A stretch of DNA of 18,841 nt from an uncultured Archangium sp. (GTDB taxonomy: Bacteria; Myxococcota; Myxococcia; Myxococcales; Myxococcaceae): assembly GCA_946479335.1 (NCBI GenBank), contig CAMLFP010000068.1:1-18841 (forward strand), written 5' to 3'. Of the stretch, positions 6,361-17,139 are shown piece after piece. Positions within the stretch are counted from its first letter, which is position 1; each line of letters begins with the position of its first letter. The position numbers and the translations under genes were made by a program. A model generated the notes under the pieces. That model was not told where the DNA came from. It ran no database searches and worked only from the letters and a program-made list of their open reading frames with translations.

Positions 6361-8526
6361 ATGGCTCGCGTGCTCCTGGTTTCCAACCGCCTGCCCATCA
6401 CGCTCAGTGAATCGAGCGACGGGCTGACCGCCACGCCCAGCTCGGGAGGGCTGGCCACCGCGCTCGGGAGTATCCACAGCGCGGGTGACTCGCTGTGGTT
6501 CGGCTGGGCAGGGCCCACCGGCGCCACCTCGCAAGAAGAGGTGGAGCGCCTGCTGACGCCGCTGCGCGCGGTGCCGGTGCCCATCTCGCAGGCCGAGGTG
6601 CAGGCCTATTACGACGGCTTCTCCAACGGCGTGCTGTGGCCGCTGTGTCACTACCTCCTCGACAAGGTGCGGCTCGACGCGCACGACGACTGGGAGGTGT
6701 TCCGCACCGTCAACGAGCGCTTCGCCGACGTGGTGGCGGCGCACTGGCGGCCGGGCGACCTCATCTGGGTGCACGACTACCAGCTGGCGCTGCTGCCGGC
6801 GTTGCTGCGCGAGCGGCTGCCGCAGGCGCGCATCGGTTTCTTCCTCCACGTGCCGTTCCCCAGCCCGGAGGTGTTGCGCATCCTCCCGTGGCGCGAGGAG
6901 GTGCTGCGCGGAATCCTCGGGGCCGACGTGGCCGGCTTCCACACCGCGAGCTACGCGTACCACTTCTCGTACGCGTGCTCGCAGTTGCTGGGCCTCGAGC
7001 TCTCGGGAGATCTCCTGAAGGACGACGGCCGCCCGGTGCGGGTGAGCGCCTTCCCCATCGGCATCGACGCGGAGGCCTTCGCGTCGCGCGCGGCCAGCCC
7101 CGCGGTGGTGCAGCGCGCGGCTGAGCTGCGCGGCGAAGCGCAGGGCCGCAAGGTGGTGCTGTCGGTCGACCGCCTCGACTACACGAAGGGACTGCCGCGG
7201 CGGCTGTTGTCGCTGGAGCGCTTCCTCACGCTGCACCCGGAGTGGCGCGACAAGCTGCACGTCATCCAGGTGGCGGTGCCCACGCGCGAGAACGTCGACG
7301 CGTACGCCGACTACCGGCGCACGGTGAACGAGCTGGTGGGGCACATCAACGGCGCCTTCGCCACGCCCACGCGCAACGTGCTGCACTTCGTCCACCGGTC
7401 GGTGTCGCCGGAGGAGCTCTCGGCGCTGTACGCGGCGGCCGACGTGATGCTGGTGACGCCGCTGCGCGACGGCATGAACCTCGTGGCGAAGGAATACGTG
7501 GCCTCGCGGCTCGACGACTCCGGCGTGCTGGTGCTCTCGGAGTTCGCCGGCGCGGCCACCGAGCTGCACGAGGCGGTGCAGGTCAACCCCTACAGCCTCG
7601 ACGCGCAGGCCGCGGCGCTGGAGCGCGCGCTGGAGATGCCCCTCGACGAGCAGCAGTCGCGCATGTCGGCGCTGCGGCGCACGGTCTTCGGCGGGCAGGC
7701 CAACGCGTGGGCGCAGAGCTTCATCGCCGCGCTCGACGAGAGCCCGGTGCCCTCGCTCTCCACGCAGCGCGCGCAGCTCAAGGAGGCCACGCTGCGGTTG
7801 CTCAAGGCGCCGCGGGTGCTCTTCGCGCTCGACTACGACGGCACGCTGGTCGACTTCGCGTCGAGCCCGCGCGCCGCGGCGCCCACCCACGAGCTGCTGA
7901 CGTTGCTCCGCGCGCTGTCGCGCCGGCCCGGCACCTTCGTGCACGTCGTCAGCGGGCGCTCGCGCGAATCGCTCGAAGACTTCCTCGGCGGGTTGGACAT
8001 CGGCCTGCACGCCGAGCACGGCTTGTGGTCGCGGCCCTCGCGCGGCGCGCCGTGGCACATGCGCACGCGCCTGCCTCCGCCGTGGATGGAGCCCGTGCGC
8101 CGGATTCTGGAGAAGATGGTGCGCCGCACCGACGGCTCGCTGCTGGAGGTGAAGGACGGCGGCCTCGCCTTCCACTACCGGGCGACCGAGCCGCAGCTGG
8201 GCCAACGCCGGGTGGCCGAGCTGCGCGCCACGCTGGCGGCGCACGAGCTGGCCGACTCCTTCGACCTGCTCGACGGCTCGCGCGTGCTGGAGGTGCGGCA
8301 GCACGGCATCAACAAGGGCGTGGTGGTGCCGGAGCTGCTGGTGGCGCACCCCGACGCGGCCTTCACCGCCATCGGCGACGATCGCACCGATGAAGATCTG
8401 TTCGCGGCGGCCCCGGCCGAGGGGGTCACCATTCACGTCGGCAGCGGGCAGAGCGCGGCGCGCTATGCGTTGAGTGACGTAGAAGCAGTGCACGGCTGGC
8501 TTCGACGCTTCGTGGAGGGCACCTGA
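6361..8526 (+). CDS. otsAB: Bifunctional trehalose-6-phosphate synthase/phosphatase (OtsA-OtsB fusion)
   Basis: This cytoplasmic enzyme makes trehalose from UDP-glucose and glucose-6-phosphate in two steps. Residues 1 to about 465 form a GT20 synthase: VSNRLP (7-12), [16 protein letters not shown] (137-142), [19 protein letters not shown] (269-277, with Arg271 and Lys276 as phosphate contacts), [12 protein letters not shown] and SEFAGAA. From about 480 a HAD-type phosphatase follows: LDYDGT (490-495, nucleophile Asp491), VSGRS, and GDDRTDED (672-679). Total length is 721 aa, normal for the fusion. An in-frame stop precedes ATG 6361, so the start is fixed, although the nearest ribosome-like site (GGGAG, 6340-6344) is 16 bases away. 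The gap to the ATPase gene is 39 bp; GH15 follows after 1 bp. All key residues are present, so it should be active. Confidence 0.95.
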   Translation: MARVLLVSNRLPITLSESSDGLTATPSSGGLATALGSIHSAGDSLWFGWAGPTGATSQEEVERLLTPLRAVPVPISQAEVQAYYDGFSNGVLWPLCHYLLDKVRLDAHDDWEVFRTVNERFADVVAAHWRPGDLIWVHDYQLALLPALLRERLPQARIGFFLHVPFPSPEVLRILPWREEVLRGILGADVAGFHTASYAYHFSYACSQLLGLELSGDLLKDDGRPVRVSAFPIGIDAEAFASRAASPAVVQRAAELRGEAQGRKVVLSVDRLDYTKGLPRRLLSLERFLTLHPEWRDKLHVIQVAVPTRENVDAYADYRRTVNELVGHINGAFATPTRNVLHFVHRSVSPEELSALYAAADVMLVTPLRDGMNLVAKEYVASRLDDSGVLVLSEFAGAATELHEAVQVNPYSLDAQAAALERALEMPLDEQQSRMSALRRTVFGGQANAWAQSFIAALDESPVPSLSTQRAQLKEATLRLLKAPRVLFALDYDGTLVDFASSPRAAAPTHELLTLLRALSRRPGTFVHVVSGRSRESLEDFLGGLDIGLHAEHGLWSRPSRGAPWHMRTRLPPPWMEPVRRILEKMVRRTDGSLLEVKDGGLAFHYRATEPQLGQRRVAELRATLAAHELADSFDLLDGSRVLEVRQHGINKGVVVPELLVAHPDAAFTAIGDDRTDEDLFAAAPAEGVTIHVGSGQSAARYALSDVEAVHGWLRRFVEGT

Positions 8527-8527
8527 C

Positions 8528-10321
8528 ATGACGACGCCTCATCTCGACTACGGCGCCATCGGCAATGGGCGGCTCATCGCGCTGGTGGGCCCCGACAGCG
8601 GCGTCGACTGGCTGTGTCTCCCGCGCTTCGACTCGCCGTCGGTGTTCGCGCGCATCCTCGACGAGGAGAAGGGCGGCACCTTCCTCATCCGCCCCGAGTC
8701 GGGCGCGGTGCGCGGCGAGTGGAGCTACATCCGCAACACGAACGTGCTGCGCGGCGTCTTCGAGCACGGCGACACCAGCTGGGAGGTCATCGACTTCGCG
8801 CCGCGCGTGCTGAAGGGCCGCGGCGTCGACGCGCCGCTGGAGCTGGTGCGCATCGTGCGGCCGCTCAAGGGCACGCCACGCCTGATGGTGGAGTTCGACC
8901 CGCGCCCCGACTACGCGCGCATCACGCCGCGCCTCGTGGAGTCGGGGAACTCGCTCTACGTCGAGGACAGCCACGTGCGCCTGCGCCTGATGGGCGACGC
9001 CCCGATGTCCTTCGTCGCGGCGCGCTCCGCCGTTACCCTGTCGCGGCCACACGTGTTCATCGTCACCGCCAACCCCGCGCGCGAGACGTGCAGCCTCAAC
9101 GAGGCCAACTTCCTGCTGGAGGAGACGGTGCGCACCTGGCGCATCTACGCGCGCTCGCTGGCGCTGCCGGGCTTCGCCGACGAGGCCATCATCCGCTCCG
9201 CGCTGTGTCTGGCGCTGCACGCGCACGACGGCACCGGCAGCATCATCGCCGCGGCGACCACCTCCATCCCCGAGGCGATGGGCACGCCCCGCACGTGGGA
9301 CTACCGCTATTGCTGGCTGCGCGACGCGGCCTTCGTCGTCGAGGCGCTGCGGCGCGTGTCGAAGAACGCCATCGGCGAGCGCTTCGTGCACTTCTTGCGC
9401 AACGTGGCCGAGTCGGGGCCGCTGCAGCCGCTGTACGGCGTGGCGGGCGAGCGCGAGCTGCCGGAGGTCACGCTGGATCACCTCGCGGGCTACGGCGGCA
9501 CGGGCCCGGTGCGCGTGGGCAACGCAGCGGCGCTCCAGCAACAGAACGACTTGAACGGCGAGCTGCTGCTGTGTCTCGACTCGGTGCTGGGCGACCCGCG
9601 CATCGTGTTGGACGACGCCGACGGCTGGTACCCATTGGTGAAGCGCCTCGTGGAGGAGGCCATCACCATCGCGCCGCAGCCCGACACCGGCATCTGGGAG
9701 TTCCGTTCGATGCTGCGGCCGTACACCTTCTCGCGCGCCATGTGCTGGGCGGCCATCGAGCGCGGCGCGGCCATCGCGCGCAGACTGGGCCACACCGCCG
9801 ACGCCGAGCGCTGGGGGGAGAAGGCGAAGGAGGAGCGCGAGGTGGTGCTGTCGCGCGGCTACAGCCACGCCGAGAAGGCCTTCACGCAGGCGCTCGATGG
9901 AAAGCACGCCGATGCCTCGAACCTCCTGCTGCCGTCGATGGGGCTCATCGACGCGCGCGACGAGCGCTTCCAGAGCACGCTGGCCGACTACGAGAAGCGG
10001 CTGGTGCGCAACGGGTTGATGCTCCGGTACGTCAACGAAGACGACTTCGGCGAGACCACCAGCGCCTTCACCATCTGCAGCTTCTGGTGGGCGGAGGCCC
10101 TCGCGCTGTCGGGCCGCCTCGAAGACGCGACGCGGCTCTTCGAGAAGTTGATGCGCTACCAGAACCCGCTGGGCCTCTTCTCGGAAGACGTCGACCCGAC
10201 CACGGGGCAGCTGCTGGGCAACTTCCCGCAGGCGTACACGCACGTGGGGCTCATCCACGCGGCGGTCACCATCGGCGAATTGCAGGCCGCGCGTGACGGG
10301 CGCGTGCGCGCCTGGGTCTGA
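8528..10321 (+). CDS. Glycoside hydrolase family 15 protein (glucoamylase/trehalase-like)
   Basis: The product is 597 aa. It starts at ATG 8528 with GGAGGG (8514-8519) 8 bases upstream and begins 1 bp after the otsAB stop. It has the bacterial GH15 layout: an N-terminal beta-sandwich opening with LDYGAIGNGRLIALVGPDSGVDWLCLPRFDSPS, then an (alpha/alpha)6 barrel with SIPEAMG..RTWDYRYCWLRDAAF. The likely general acid is Glu391 in GIWEFR. The likely general base is Glu553 in LFSEDVDPTTGQLLGNFPQAYTH. There is no signal peptide, so it is cytoplasmic. GH15 members hydrolyse alpha-glucans, isomaltose-type sugars or trehalose; next to a trehalose synthesis gene, a trehalase or glycogen-turnover role is plausible. 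Substrate cannot be read from the sequence. Family assignment is firm. Confidence 0.93.
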   Translation: MTTPHLDYGAIGNGRLIALVGPDSGVDWLCLPRFDSPSVFARILDEEKGGTFLIRPESGAVRGEWSYIRNTNVLRGVFEHGDTSWEVIDFAPRVLKGRGVDAPLELVRIVRPLKGTPRLMVEFDPRPDYARITPRLVESGNSLYVEDSHVRLRLMGDAPMSFVAARSAVTLSRPHVFIVTANPARETCSLNEANFLLEETVRTWRIYARSLALPGFADEAIIRSALCLALHAHDGTGSIIAAATTSIPEAMGTPRTWDYRYCWLRDAAFVVEALRRVSKNAIGERFVHFLRNVAESGPLQPLYGVAGERELPEVTLDHLAGYGGTGPVRVGNAAALQQQNDLNGELLLCLDSVLGDPRIVLDDADGWYPLVKRLVEEAITIAPQPDTGIWEFRSMLRPYTFSRAMCWAAIERGAAIARRLGHTADAERWGEKAKEEREVVLSRGYSHAEKAFTQALDGKHADASNLLLPSMGLIDARDERFQSTLADYEKRLVRNGLMLRYVNEDDFGETTSAFTICSFWWAEALALSGRLEDATRLFEKLMRYQNPLGLFSEDVDPTTGQLLGNFPQAYTHVGLIHAAVTIGELQAARDGRVRAWV

Positions 10322-10329
10322 CGCTGCGC

Positions 10330-10354
10330 GGCACCAATGCGGCGCCACTTTTTT
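10330..10354 (+). terminator. Candidate Rho-independent terminator after the GH15 gene
   Basis: GGCACC (10330-10335) can pair with GGCGCC (10341-10346) across a 5-base loop with one A-C mismatch, followed after two bases by TTTTTT (10349-10354). It lies 9 bp after the GH15 stop. A run of six T is rare in this GC-rich window, which supports the call, but the stem is short and imperfect. The remaining bases up to 10406 show no clear promoter or ribosome site for the next gene. Confidence 0.45.
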
Positions 10355-10406
10355 CGCGCGCTGCATCAGTGACGAACGTCGAGTCTGCTCTACGCGCCGC
10401 GTGTTC

Positions 10407-12233
10407 ATGCGTATTGTCGGGGTTCTCTTGCGTCCTCTTCTTCTGTCGTTGTGCCTGGCGCCGCTCTTCGCGTGCGCGCCGCTCGAAAAACCACCCACGC
10501 GCGAGACGTTGGAGCTGCGCGGGAAGCCGTATGACCGCGGCTTCCAGTACGGCACGCAGTTCAAGTCGAAGATCCACAGCTTCTACGCGACGCTGCTGAC
10601 CAACTCGCTCTTCCCGTACCTCTCGCGCGAGCAGCCCGACATCGCGACGCTCATCCCCAAATACGCGGGCGCGGAGTACGCGGGCGGGAAGTTCGCGTAC
10701 CAGCTGCTGCTCGACTCCGCGAAGAGCATCGAGAGCTCGCTGCCGCTGTCGATGCGCGACGAGATGCACGGCGTCGCTGACGGCTCGGGCATGGAATACG
10801 ACCAGATCCTCATCCTCAACACGTTCGTCGACACCACGCTGGCGGTGCGTGGCATCGCGCTGGCGATTCGGCTCTCCCGCGCGCCGACGCTCAAGAGCGT
10901 GACCTTCACCGGCGCGGAGACCGACGGCGCCGACAATGACGGCGACGGCGACGTCGATGAAGCGGGCGAGGGCACCTTCGACCCGTACGTGCCCGAGTTG
11001 TTCGCGAACGCGGTGGAGCTGCCGGTGAACACCACCATCCAGCTGGTGCTGACCGACGCGGACGGCGTCGACCCCGCGACGGTGCGCTTGTTCCTCGACA
11101 ACCAGCTCTACACGGCGACCAACCCCGCGGTGGCGACGCAGCCGCTCAACGACACCGACCTGCTGGTGACGTTGACGCCTCCCGCGCCGCTGGCGCCCGC
11201 CGCGCGCATGACGCTGGTGGTGGGCGCGGGCGACAAGAAGATCATCACCGCCCCACCGCCGTCGCACGCCAGCTTCATGCGCGACGAGGAGCTGACCATC
11301 ACCACCGTGGGCGCCGGCCTCACGCGCGCGCAGGTGCTGCGCCCGGAGCTGACCGACGGCCGCACGCGCGCGCCGCCCATCGCCTTCGGGGTGCGCGGCT
11401 CGCTGACCGACACCGGCGGCATGTACATCGCGCAGCACTTCTCGTTGCTCGACGCGAACACCGCCTACAAACACACCGTGGCGCTGCGGCACTTCCCCGA
11501 GACGGGGCCGTCGTTCGTCACCGTGGGCTGGGCGGGCGTGGTGTGGGGGTTCGCGGGGCTCTCGTCGAACGGCGTGGGCTACGCGTGCAACCCGTCTGAC
11601 ACGCTCGACAACAGCGTGGTGGGCTCGGTGCTGGAACACATCACCGACCTCTCGCAGGCGGAGCTGAAGGCGTCGGGCATCCCCATCGGGTTCGTGGGCC
11701 GGAAGATCCTCGAGCGCGCGACCGACGTGGCCTCCGCGCAGCAGCAGGTGCAGGAGTCGCCGCGCGTCTACGGGTGGACCTGCGTCATCGGCGACAGCAC
11801 CGGCGCGCTGGAGGGCAACGAGACCGACTCCGACGTGCTGGGCGACCCGGGTGACGGCTACACGCAGTTGACGGTGGGCGGCGTGAACAGCACCAACGGC
11901 GACAACTTCATCATCGCGTCGAACTACCTTACCAACGTGCCCGACTCGCCGACGCTGACCCTCGCGGGGCAGCGAATCCTCCCGCAGCGTGGCTGGTCGG
12001 GCTTCTTCAATCGCAGCCGCCGCGCGATGGACGGCATCAAGGAGAAGCTCGACGCCGCGGGCGGCCCCATCACTCCGGAGTTCATCGAAGACCTGCTGGG
12101 CCAGCCGCGCTTCGTCGACGGCTCCGACTCGATGAACGCGGTGGTGCTCGACTTCAAGCACCTGCAGTTGCGCTCGGCGATGGGCGCGGTGCCCGCCACC
12201 GCGATGCCCTTCGAGATCACGGAGGTGCGGTGA
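10407..12233 (+). CDS. C45 acyltransferase-like lipoprotein lacking the catalytic Cys, with inserted domain
   Basis: The product is 608 aa from ATG 10407, the first start that gives a proper lipoprotein signal (lipobox LFAC, Cys23). No Shine-Dalgarno is evident. The family outline is that of peptidase C45/penicillin acyltransferase-like Ntn hydrolases: GKPYDRGFQYGTQFKSKI (39-56), DEMHGVADGSGMEYDQILILN (118-138), FVTVGWAGVVWGFAGLSSNGVGYACN (370-395), a DSTGALEGNETD strand (463-474), IIASNY (502-507) and RRAMDGIKEKL.. (538-549). Active members have a Cys opening the mature beta chain in a G-C-[ST]-x-F-x-V-x-G context. The matching stretch here is APPIAFGVRGS (322-332), with Pro in place of Cys. 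About 170 residues (150-320) are inserted before it, with an Asp-rich loop and an Ig-like region. It may be a non-enzymatic binding protein. Coupled to the beta-barrel gene downstream. Confidence 0.8.
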   Translation: MRIVGVLLRPLLLSLCLAPLFACAPLEKPPTRETLELRGKPYDRGFQYGTQFKSKIHSFYATLLTNSLFPYLSREQPDIATLIPKYAGAEYAGGKFAYQLLLDSAKSIESSLPLSMRDEMHGVADGSGMEYDQILILNTFVDTTLAVRGIALAIRLSRAPTLKSVTFTGAETDGADNDGDGDVDEAGEGTFDPYVPELFANAVELPVNTTIQLVLTDADGVDPATVRLFLDNQLYTATNPAVATQPLNDTDLLVTLTPPAPLAPAARMTLVVGAGDKKIITAPPPSHASFMRDEELTITTVGAGLTRAQVLRPELTDGRTRAPPIAFGVRGSLTDTGGMYIAQHFSLLDANTAYKHTVALRHFPETGPSFVTVGWAGVVWGFAGLSSNGVGYACNPSDTLDNSVVGSVLEHITDLSQAELKASGIPIGFVGRKILERATDVASAQQQVQESPRVYGWTCVIGDSTGALEGNETDSDVLGDPGDGYTQLTVGGVNSTNGDNFIIASNYLTNVPDSPTLTLAGQRILPQRGWSGFFNRSRRAMDGIKEKLDAAGGPITPEFIEDLLGQPRFVDGSDSMNAVVLDFKHLQLRSAMGAVPATAMPFEITEVR

Positions 12234-13432
12234 TGAAGCGCGCACTTCTGTTGTTGTTGGTCGCGTCGAACGCGCTGGCGATGGAGACGCAGGTGCTGCC
12301 GAAGGGCACCTGGATGCTCGACGCCGCGTACATGTACAGCACCATCGACAAGCAATGGGATGGCAACGGCAAGCCCATCGCGTTGATCGAACCGATGCGG
12401 CGCTACGAGCCCGGCGCGGGGTTGCAGGGCATCCTCACGCCGAAGCCGAAGGCGGAGTTCGACTTCCTGATGCTGCAGTTGATGTACGGCATCACCGACC
12501 GCCTCTCGGTGGCGACGTACATCCCCATCGTGTTGCGCACGCGCGTCAGCACCAACTTCAGTTGGACGCCTGGCGACTACCAGTCGACGCTCGGCCGCCC
12601 GTACTCGCTCGACGACTTCTGGGGCTGGGCGGGCTCGATGGGCCAACCGCGCGTGCCCGACAAGTGGACCGGCGGCGCCAAGATGGCCGACATGGTGGTC
12701 GGCGCGCGCTACCTGCTGCCGGAGTTCGAGTGGATGAAGAAGTTCAACTTCCGCTGGGCGACCTCGCTGCAGGTGGTGCTGCCCACCGGCCAGAACTTCG
12801 ACCCTGAAGAGGCCATCAGCGTCGGCACCAACATGTGGGAGCTCCACGCGGCGGGCGACGTCGAGGCGCACCTCTCGGCCGACAAGCAGTTCTTCGTCGA
12901 CAGCCACGGCATCTACCGCATCAACGTCGGCGCCGACGTCTGGTACGCGTTCTTGCGGCCGCGCGAATACAAGGGCGGGCACGGGCTCAAGAACCCGCTG
13001 CTCAACAACACCGCGCCCATCACCGGTGACACGTACATCGTCGACGGCGGCGACTGGCTGGCCGGCACCATCTCCGCCGACTTCGTGCCGTGGATCGGCC
13101 CGGAGCTCGACAACTTCATCACCAAGGGCGACATGAACCGCGCCGCGGCGCTGCCGCCGATGCTGACCTTCAGCTTCAGCTACTCGCGCATCCAGACGTT
13201 CCAGAGCGATTGGCGCAGCAACTCCCCGCTGTGGGACTACGACCGCGAGAAGTACTGGCAGCCCGGCTCGAAGAACATCTTGAAGGGCACGGTGACGCTG
13301 TCGCTCTTGCGCGTGGGCGTGCCGATTCAAATCTACGCGCGCTACCAGAACGGCGACTGGCTCCCCGGGCGGTATTCGCGGCCCGCGAACATCGTCTCGG
13401 CGGGCGTGCGCGTCATCGCGAAGTTCTGGTGA
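12233..13432 (+). CDS. Outer-membrane beta-barrel protein (transporter-like)
   Basis: The product is 399 aa. ATG 12233 overlaps the previous stop (TGATG), with GGAGG (12221-12225) 7 bases upstream. A signal peptide MKRALLLLLVASNALA has a clear AxA cleavage site and no lipobox. The mature chain is rich in aromatic residues and alternating strands. KAEFDFLMLQLMYGITDRLSVATYIPIV is the typical strand-turn pattern of the PF13557-like (phenol_MetA_deg/transporter) barrel group. Further strand repeats (MVVGARYLLPEF, WATSLQVVLPTG, GIYRINVGADVWYAF, GTVTLSLLRVGVPIQIYARYQNG) lead to a C-terminal AKFW, ending in an aromatic residue as expected for BAM-dependent insertion. The cargo is unknown. It is probably produced together with the C45-like lipoprotein. 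Confidence 0.85.
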   Translation: MKRALLLLLVASNALAMETQVLPKGTWMLDAAYMYSTIDKQWDGNGKPIALIEPMRRYEPGAGLQGILTPKPKAEFDFLMLQLMYGITDRLSVATYIPIVLRTRVSTNFSWTPGDYQSTLGRPYSLDDFWGWAGSMGQPRVPDKWTGGAKMADMVVGARYLLPEFEWMKKFNFRWATSLQVVLPTGQNFDPEEAISVGTNMWELHAAGDVEAHLSADKQFFVDSHGIYRINVGADVWYAFLRPREYKGGHGLKNPLLNNTAPITGDTYIVDGGDWLAGTISADFVPWIGPELDNFITKGDMNRAAALPPMLTFSFSYSRIQTFQSDWRSNSPLWDYDREKYWQPGSKNILKGTVTLSLLRVGVPIQIYARYQNGDWLPGRYSRPANIVSAGVRVIAKFW

Positions 13433-13450
13433 CTCTTTCTCGCGGGCGTT

Positions 13451-13456
13451 AGGTGA
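13451..13456 (+). promoter_or_regulatory. Ribosome binding site that sets the ndh start
   Basis: AGGTGA is followed after 5 bases by ATG 13462. The in-frame GTG at 13453 lies inside this site, so ATG 13462 is the better start, adding MAPHVV directly before the FAD-binding glycines. Confidence 0.6.
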
Positions 13457-13461
13457 GCGGC

Positions 13462-14742
13462 ATGGCACCTCACGTGGTCATCGTCGGCGGTGGGTTCGCA
13501 GGGTTGTACGCGGCGCGGCGGCTCTCGCGCGGCAACGTGCAGGTCACGCTGGTCGACCGGCACAACTACCATCTGTTCCAGCCGCTGCTGTACCAGGTGG
13601 CGACCGCGGGCCTCTCGCCGGGTGACATCGCGACGCCCATCCGCTCGCTGGTGGCGAAGCAGTCGAACGTCGAGGTGCGGCTGGGCGAGGTGACGAACAT
13701 CGACCTGAAGGCGCGCACGGTGACGCTGCGTGATGGCGCGCTGTCGTATGACTACCTGCTGCTCGCGGCGGGCGTGAGCCACGCGTACTTCGGCCACCCG
13801 GAATGGGAGCGCTTCGCGCCGGGCCTCAAGACGCTCGACGACGCGCTGGAGCTCCGCCGCCGCGTGCTGACGGCCTTCGAGACCGCGGAGACGGAGGAAG
13901 ACGAAGCGAAGCGGCGCGAGCTGCTGACCTTCGTGGTGGTGGGCGGTGGGCCGACGGGCGTGGAGCTCGCGGGCGCCATCGCCGAGCTGGCGCGCTTCAC
14001 CGTGGCGCGTGACTACCGGCGCTTCGACCCGCGGCAGGCGCGCGTGTTGCTCGTCGAGGCCGGGCCGCGGCTGCTGTCGGCGTTCGACGAGTCGCTGTCG
14101 AATGAGGCGCTCAAGTCGCTGCAGAAGCTGGGCGTCGACGTGCGGCTCTCGACGCGGGTGACGGGCATCGATGGCAGCGGCGTGAAGTTGGAGCACGAGT
14201 TCATCGCGGCGCGCACGGTGCTGTGGGGCGCGGGTGTCGCCGCGTCTCCGCTGTCGAAGTCGCTCGGCGTGGAGCTGGATCGCGCGGGGCGCGTGGTGGT
14301 GCAGCGGAACCTCTCCATCCCCGGGTTCCCTGAGGCGTTCGTGGCGGGCGACCTCGCGGCGGTGAAACAGGAAGACGGCAGCTTCGTGCCCGGCCTCGCG
14401 CCCGCGGCGATTCAGGCGGGCGAGCACGCGGCCGACAACATCCTCGCGATGGTGGCGGTGCGGCCCACGGAGCCCTTCACCTATTTCGACAAGGGCATCA
14501 TGGCGACCATCGGCCGCGCGTCAGGCATCGCGCAGGCCGGCAGCATGAAGCTGCGCGGCTTCATCGGCTGGCTCGCGTGGCTCTTCATCCACCTCCTGTA
14601 CCTCATCGGCTTCCGCAACCGGCTGGTGGTGCTGATTCAGTGGGCGTGGGCGTACGTGACCTACGGCCGCAGCGCGCGGCTCATCACCGGCACCTCGCCC
14701 GACGCGTTGGACCGCACGCTGCTCCCGGAGAAGACGACATGA
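13462..14742 (+). CDS. ndh: Type II NADH:quinone oxidoreductase (NDH-2)
   Basis: The product is 426 aa. This single-subunit flavoenzyme oxidises NADH and reduces membrane quinone without pumping protons. The FAD-binding glycine motif is VIVGGGFAG (6-14). Residues 35-62 (NYHLFQPLLYQVATAGLSPGDIATPIRS) are the signature stretch of NDH-2. A second glycine motif for NADH is VVVGGGPTGVELAGAIAEL (158-176). VLWGAGV and FVAGDLAAV (flavin contacts), then AAIQAGEHAADNI (quinone-side motif), follow in order. The C-terminal region from 364 (LRGFIGWLAWLFIHLLYLIGF) is hydrophobic and should bind the membrane, as in mycobacterial NDH-2. A GTG at 13453 would add three residues. The stop overlaps the ychJ-like start by 4 bp. 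Identification is firm at family level. Confidence 0.93.
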   Translation: MAPHVVIVGGGFAGLYAARRLSRGNVQVTLVDRHNYHLFQPLLYQVATAGLSPGDIATPIRSLVAKQSNVEVRLGEVTNIDLKARTVTLRDGALSYDYLLLAAGVSHAYFGHPEWERFAPGLKTLDDALELRRRVLTAFETAETEEDEAKRRELLTFVVVGGGPTGVELAGAIAELARFTVARDYRRFDPRQARVLLVEAGPRLLSAFDESLSNEALKSLQKLGVDVRLSTRVTGIDGSGVKLEHEFIAARTVLWGAGVAASPLSKSLGVELDRAGRVVVQRNLSIPGFPEAFVAGDLAAVKQEDGSFVPGLAPAAIQAGEHAADNILAMVAVRPTEPFTYFDKGIMATIGRASGIAQAGSMKLRGFIGWLAWLFIHLLYLIGFRNRLVVLIQWAWAYVTYGRSARLITGTSPDALDRTLLPEKTT

Positions 14743-15177
14743 AGTGCCCCTGTGGTGGTGACGCGTACGAGACCTGCTGTGGCCCGCGCCATGCGAGGTC
14801 GAAGCCCGCGGAGACCGCGGAGGCGCTGATGCGCAGCCGGTACGCGGCGTTCGCGAAGGCCGATGTGGCGTACCTCCGTGACACGCAGACCAAACCGTCG
14901 CGCGACACGAGCTGGGAAGACACCGAGACGTGGGCGAAGTCGGTGGGCTGGCTGGGCCTGCAGATCGTCGACACGGTGCAGGGCGGCGAGGGCGACGCCG
15001 ACGGCATCGTGGAGTTCATCGCGCGCTACGTCGATTCAGAGGGCGTCACCGCGCTGCGCGAGCGCAGCACCTTCGTGCGGCAAGACGGCCAGTGGATCTA
15101 CGACGAGGGCACGCCCGGCGTGACGCGCGAGAAGGTCGAGCGCAACGCGCCGTGCCCGTGCGGCAGCGGCAAGAAGT

Positions 15178-15197
<20 letters not shown>
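14739..15197 (+). CDS. ychJ: YchJ-family (UPF0225) SEC-C motif protein
   Basis: The product is 152 aa. ATG 14739 overlaps the ndh stop, with GGAGAAG 8 bases upstream. It has the YchJ architecture: an N-terminal zinc knuckle [14 protein letters not shown] (3-16), the central [13 protein letters not shown] and [11 protein letters not shown] region with [30 protein letters not shown] (NTF2-like fold), and a C-terminal SEC-C motif [13 protein letters not shown] (139-151) with ligands Cys139, Cys141, Cys150 and His151. SEC-C motifs bind zinc and occur in SecA and stress-related proteins; the cellular role of YchJ is not established. The final six codons overlap the acs 3' end on the opposite strand. 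Confidence 0.92.

Positions 15198-17139
<1,942 letters not shown>

Noticed and set aside
5188..8529. An open frame of over 1100 codons on the minus strand opposite the ATPase and otsAB genes
   Set aside because: Composition is dominated by Arg, His, Val and Gly with no domain. It mirrors strongly supported plus-strand genes, as expected for an antisense frame in GC-rich DNA.
8426..10564. A long minus-strand open frame across the GH15 gene
   Set aside because: Same antisense effect; GH15 motifs and ribosome site are on the plus strand.
13453..13461. GTG start for ndh three codons upstream
   Set aside because: This GTG is inside the best Shine-Dalgarno for ATG 13462 and has none of its own.
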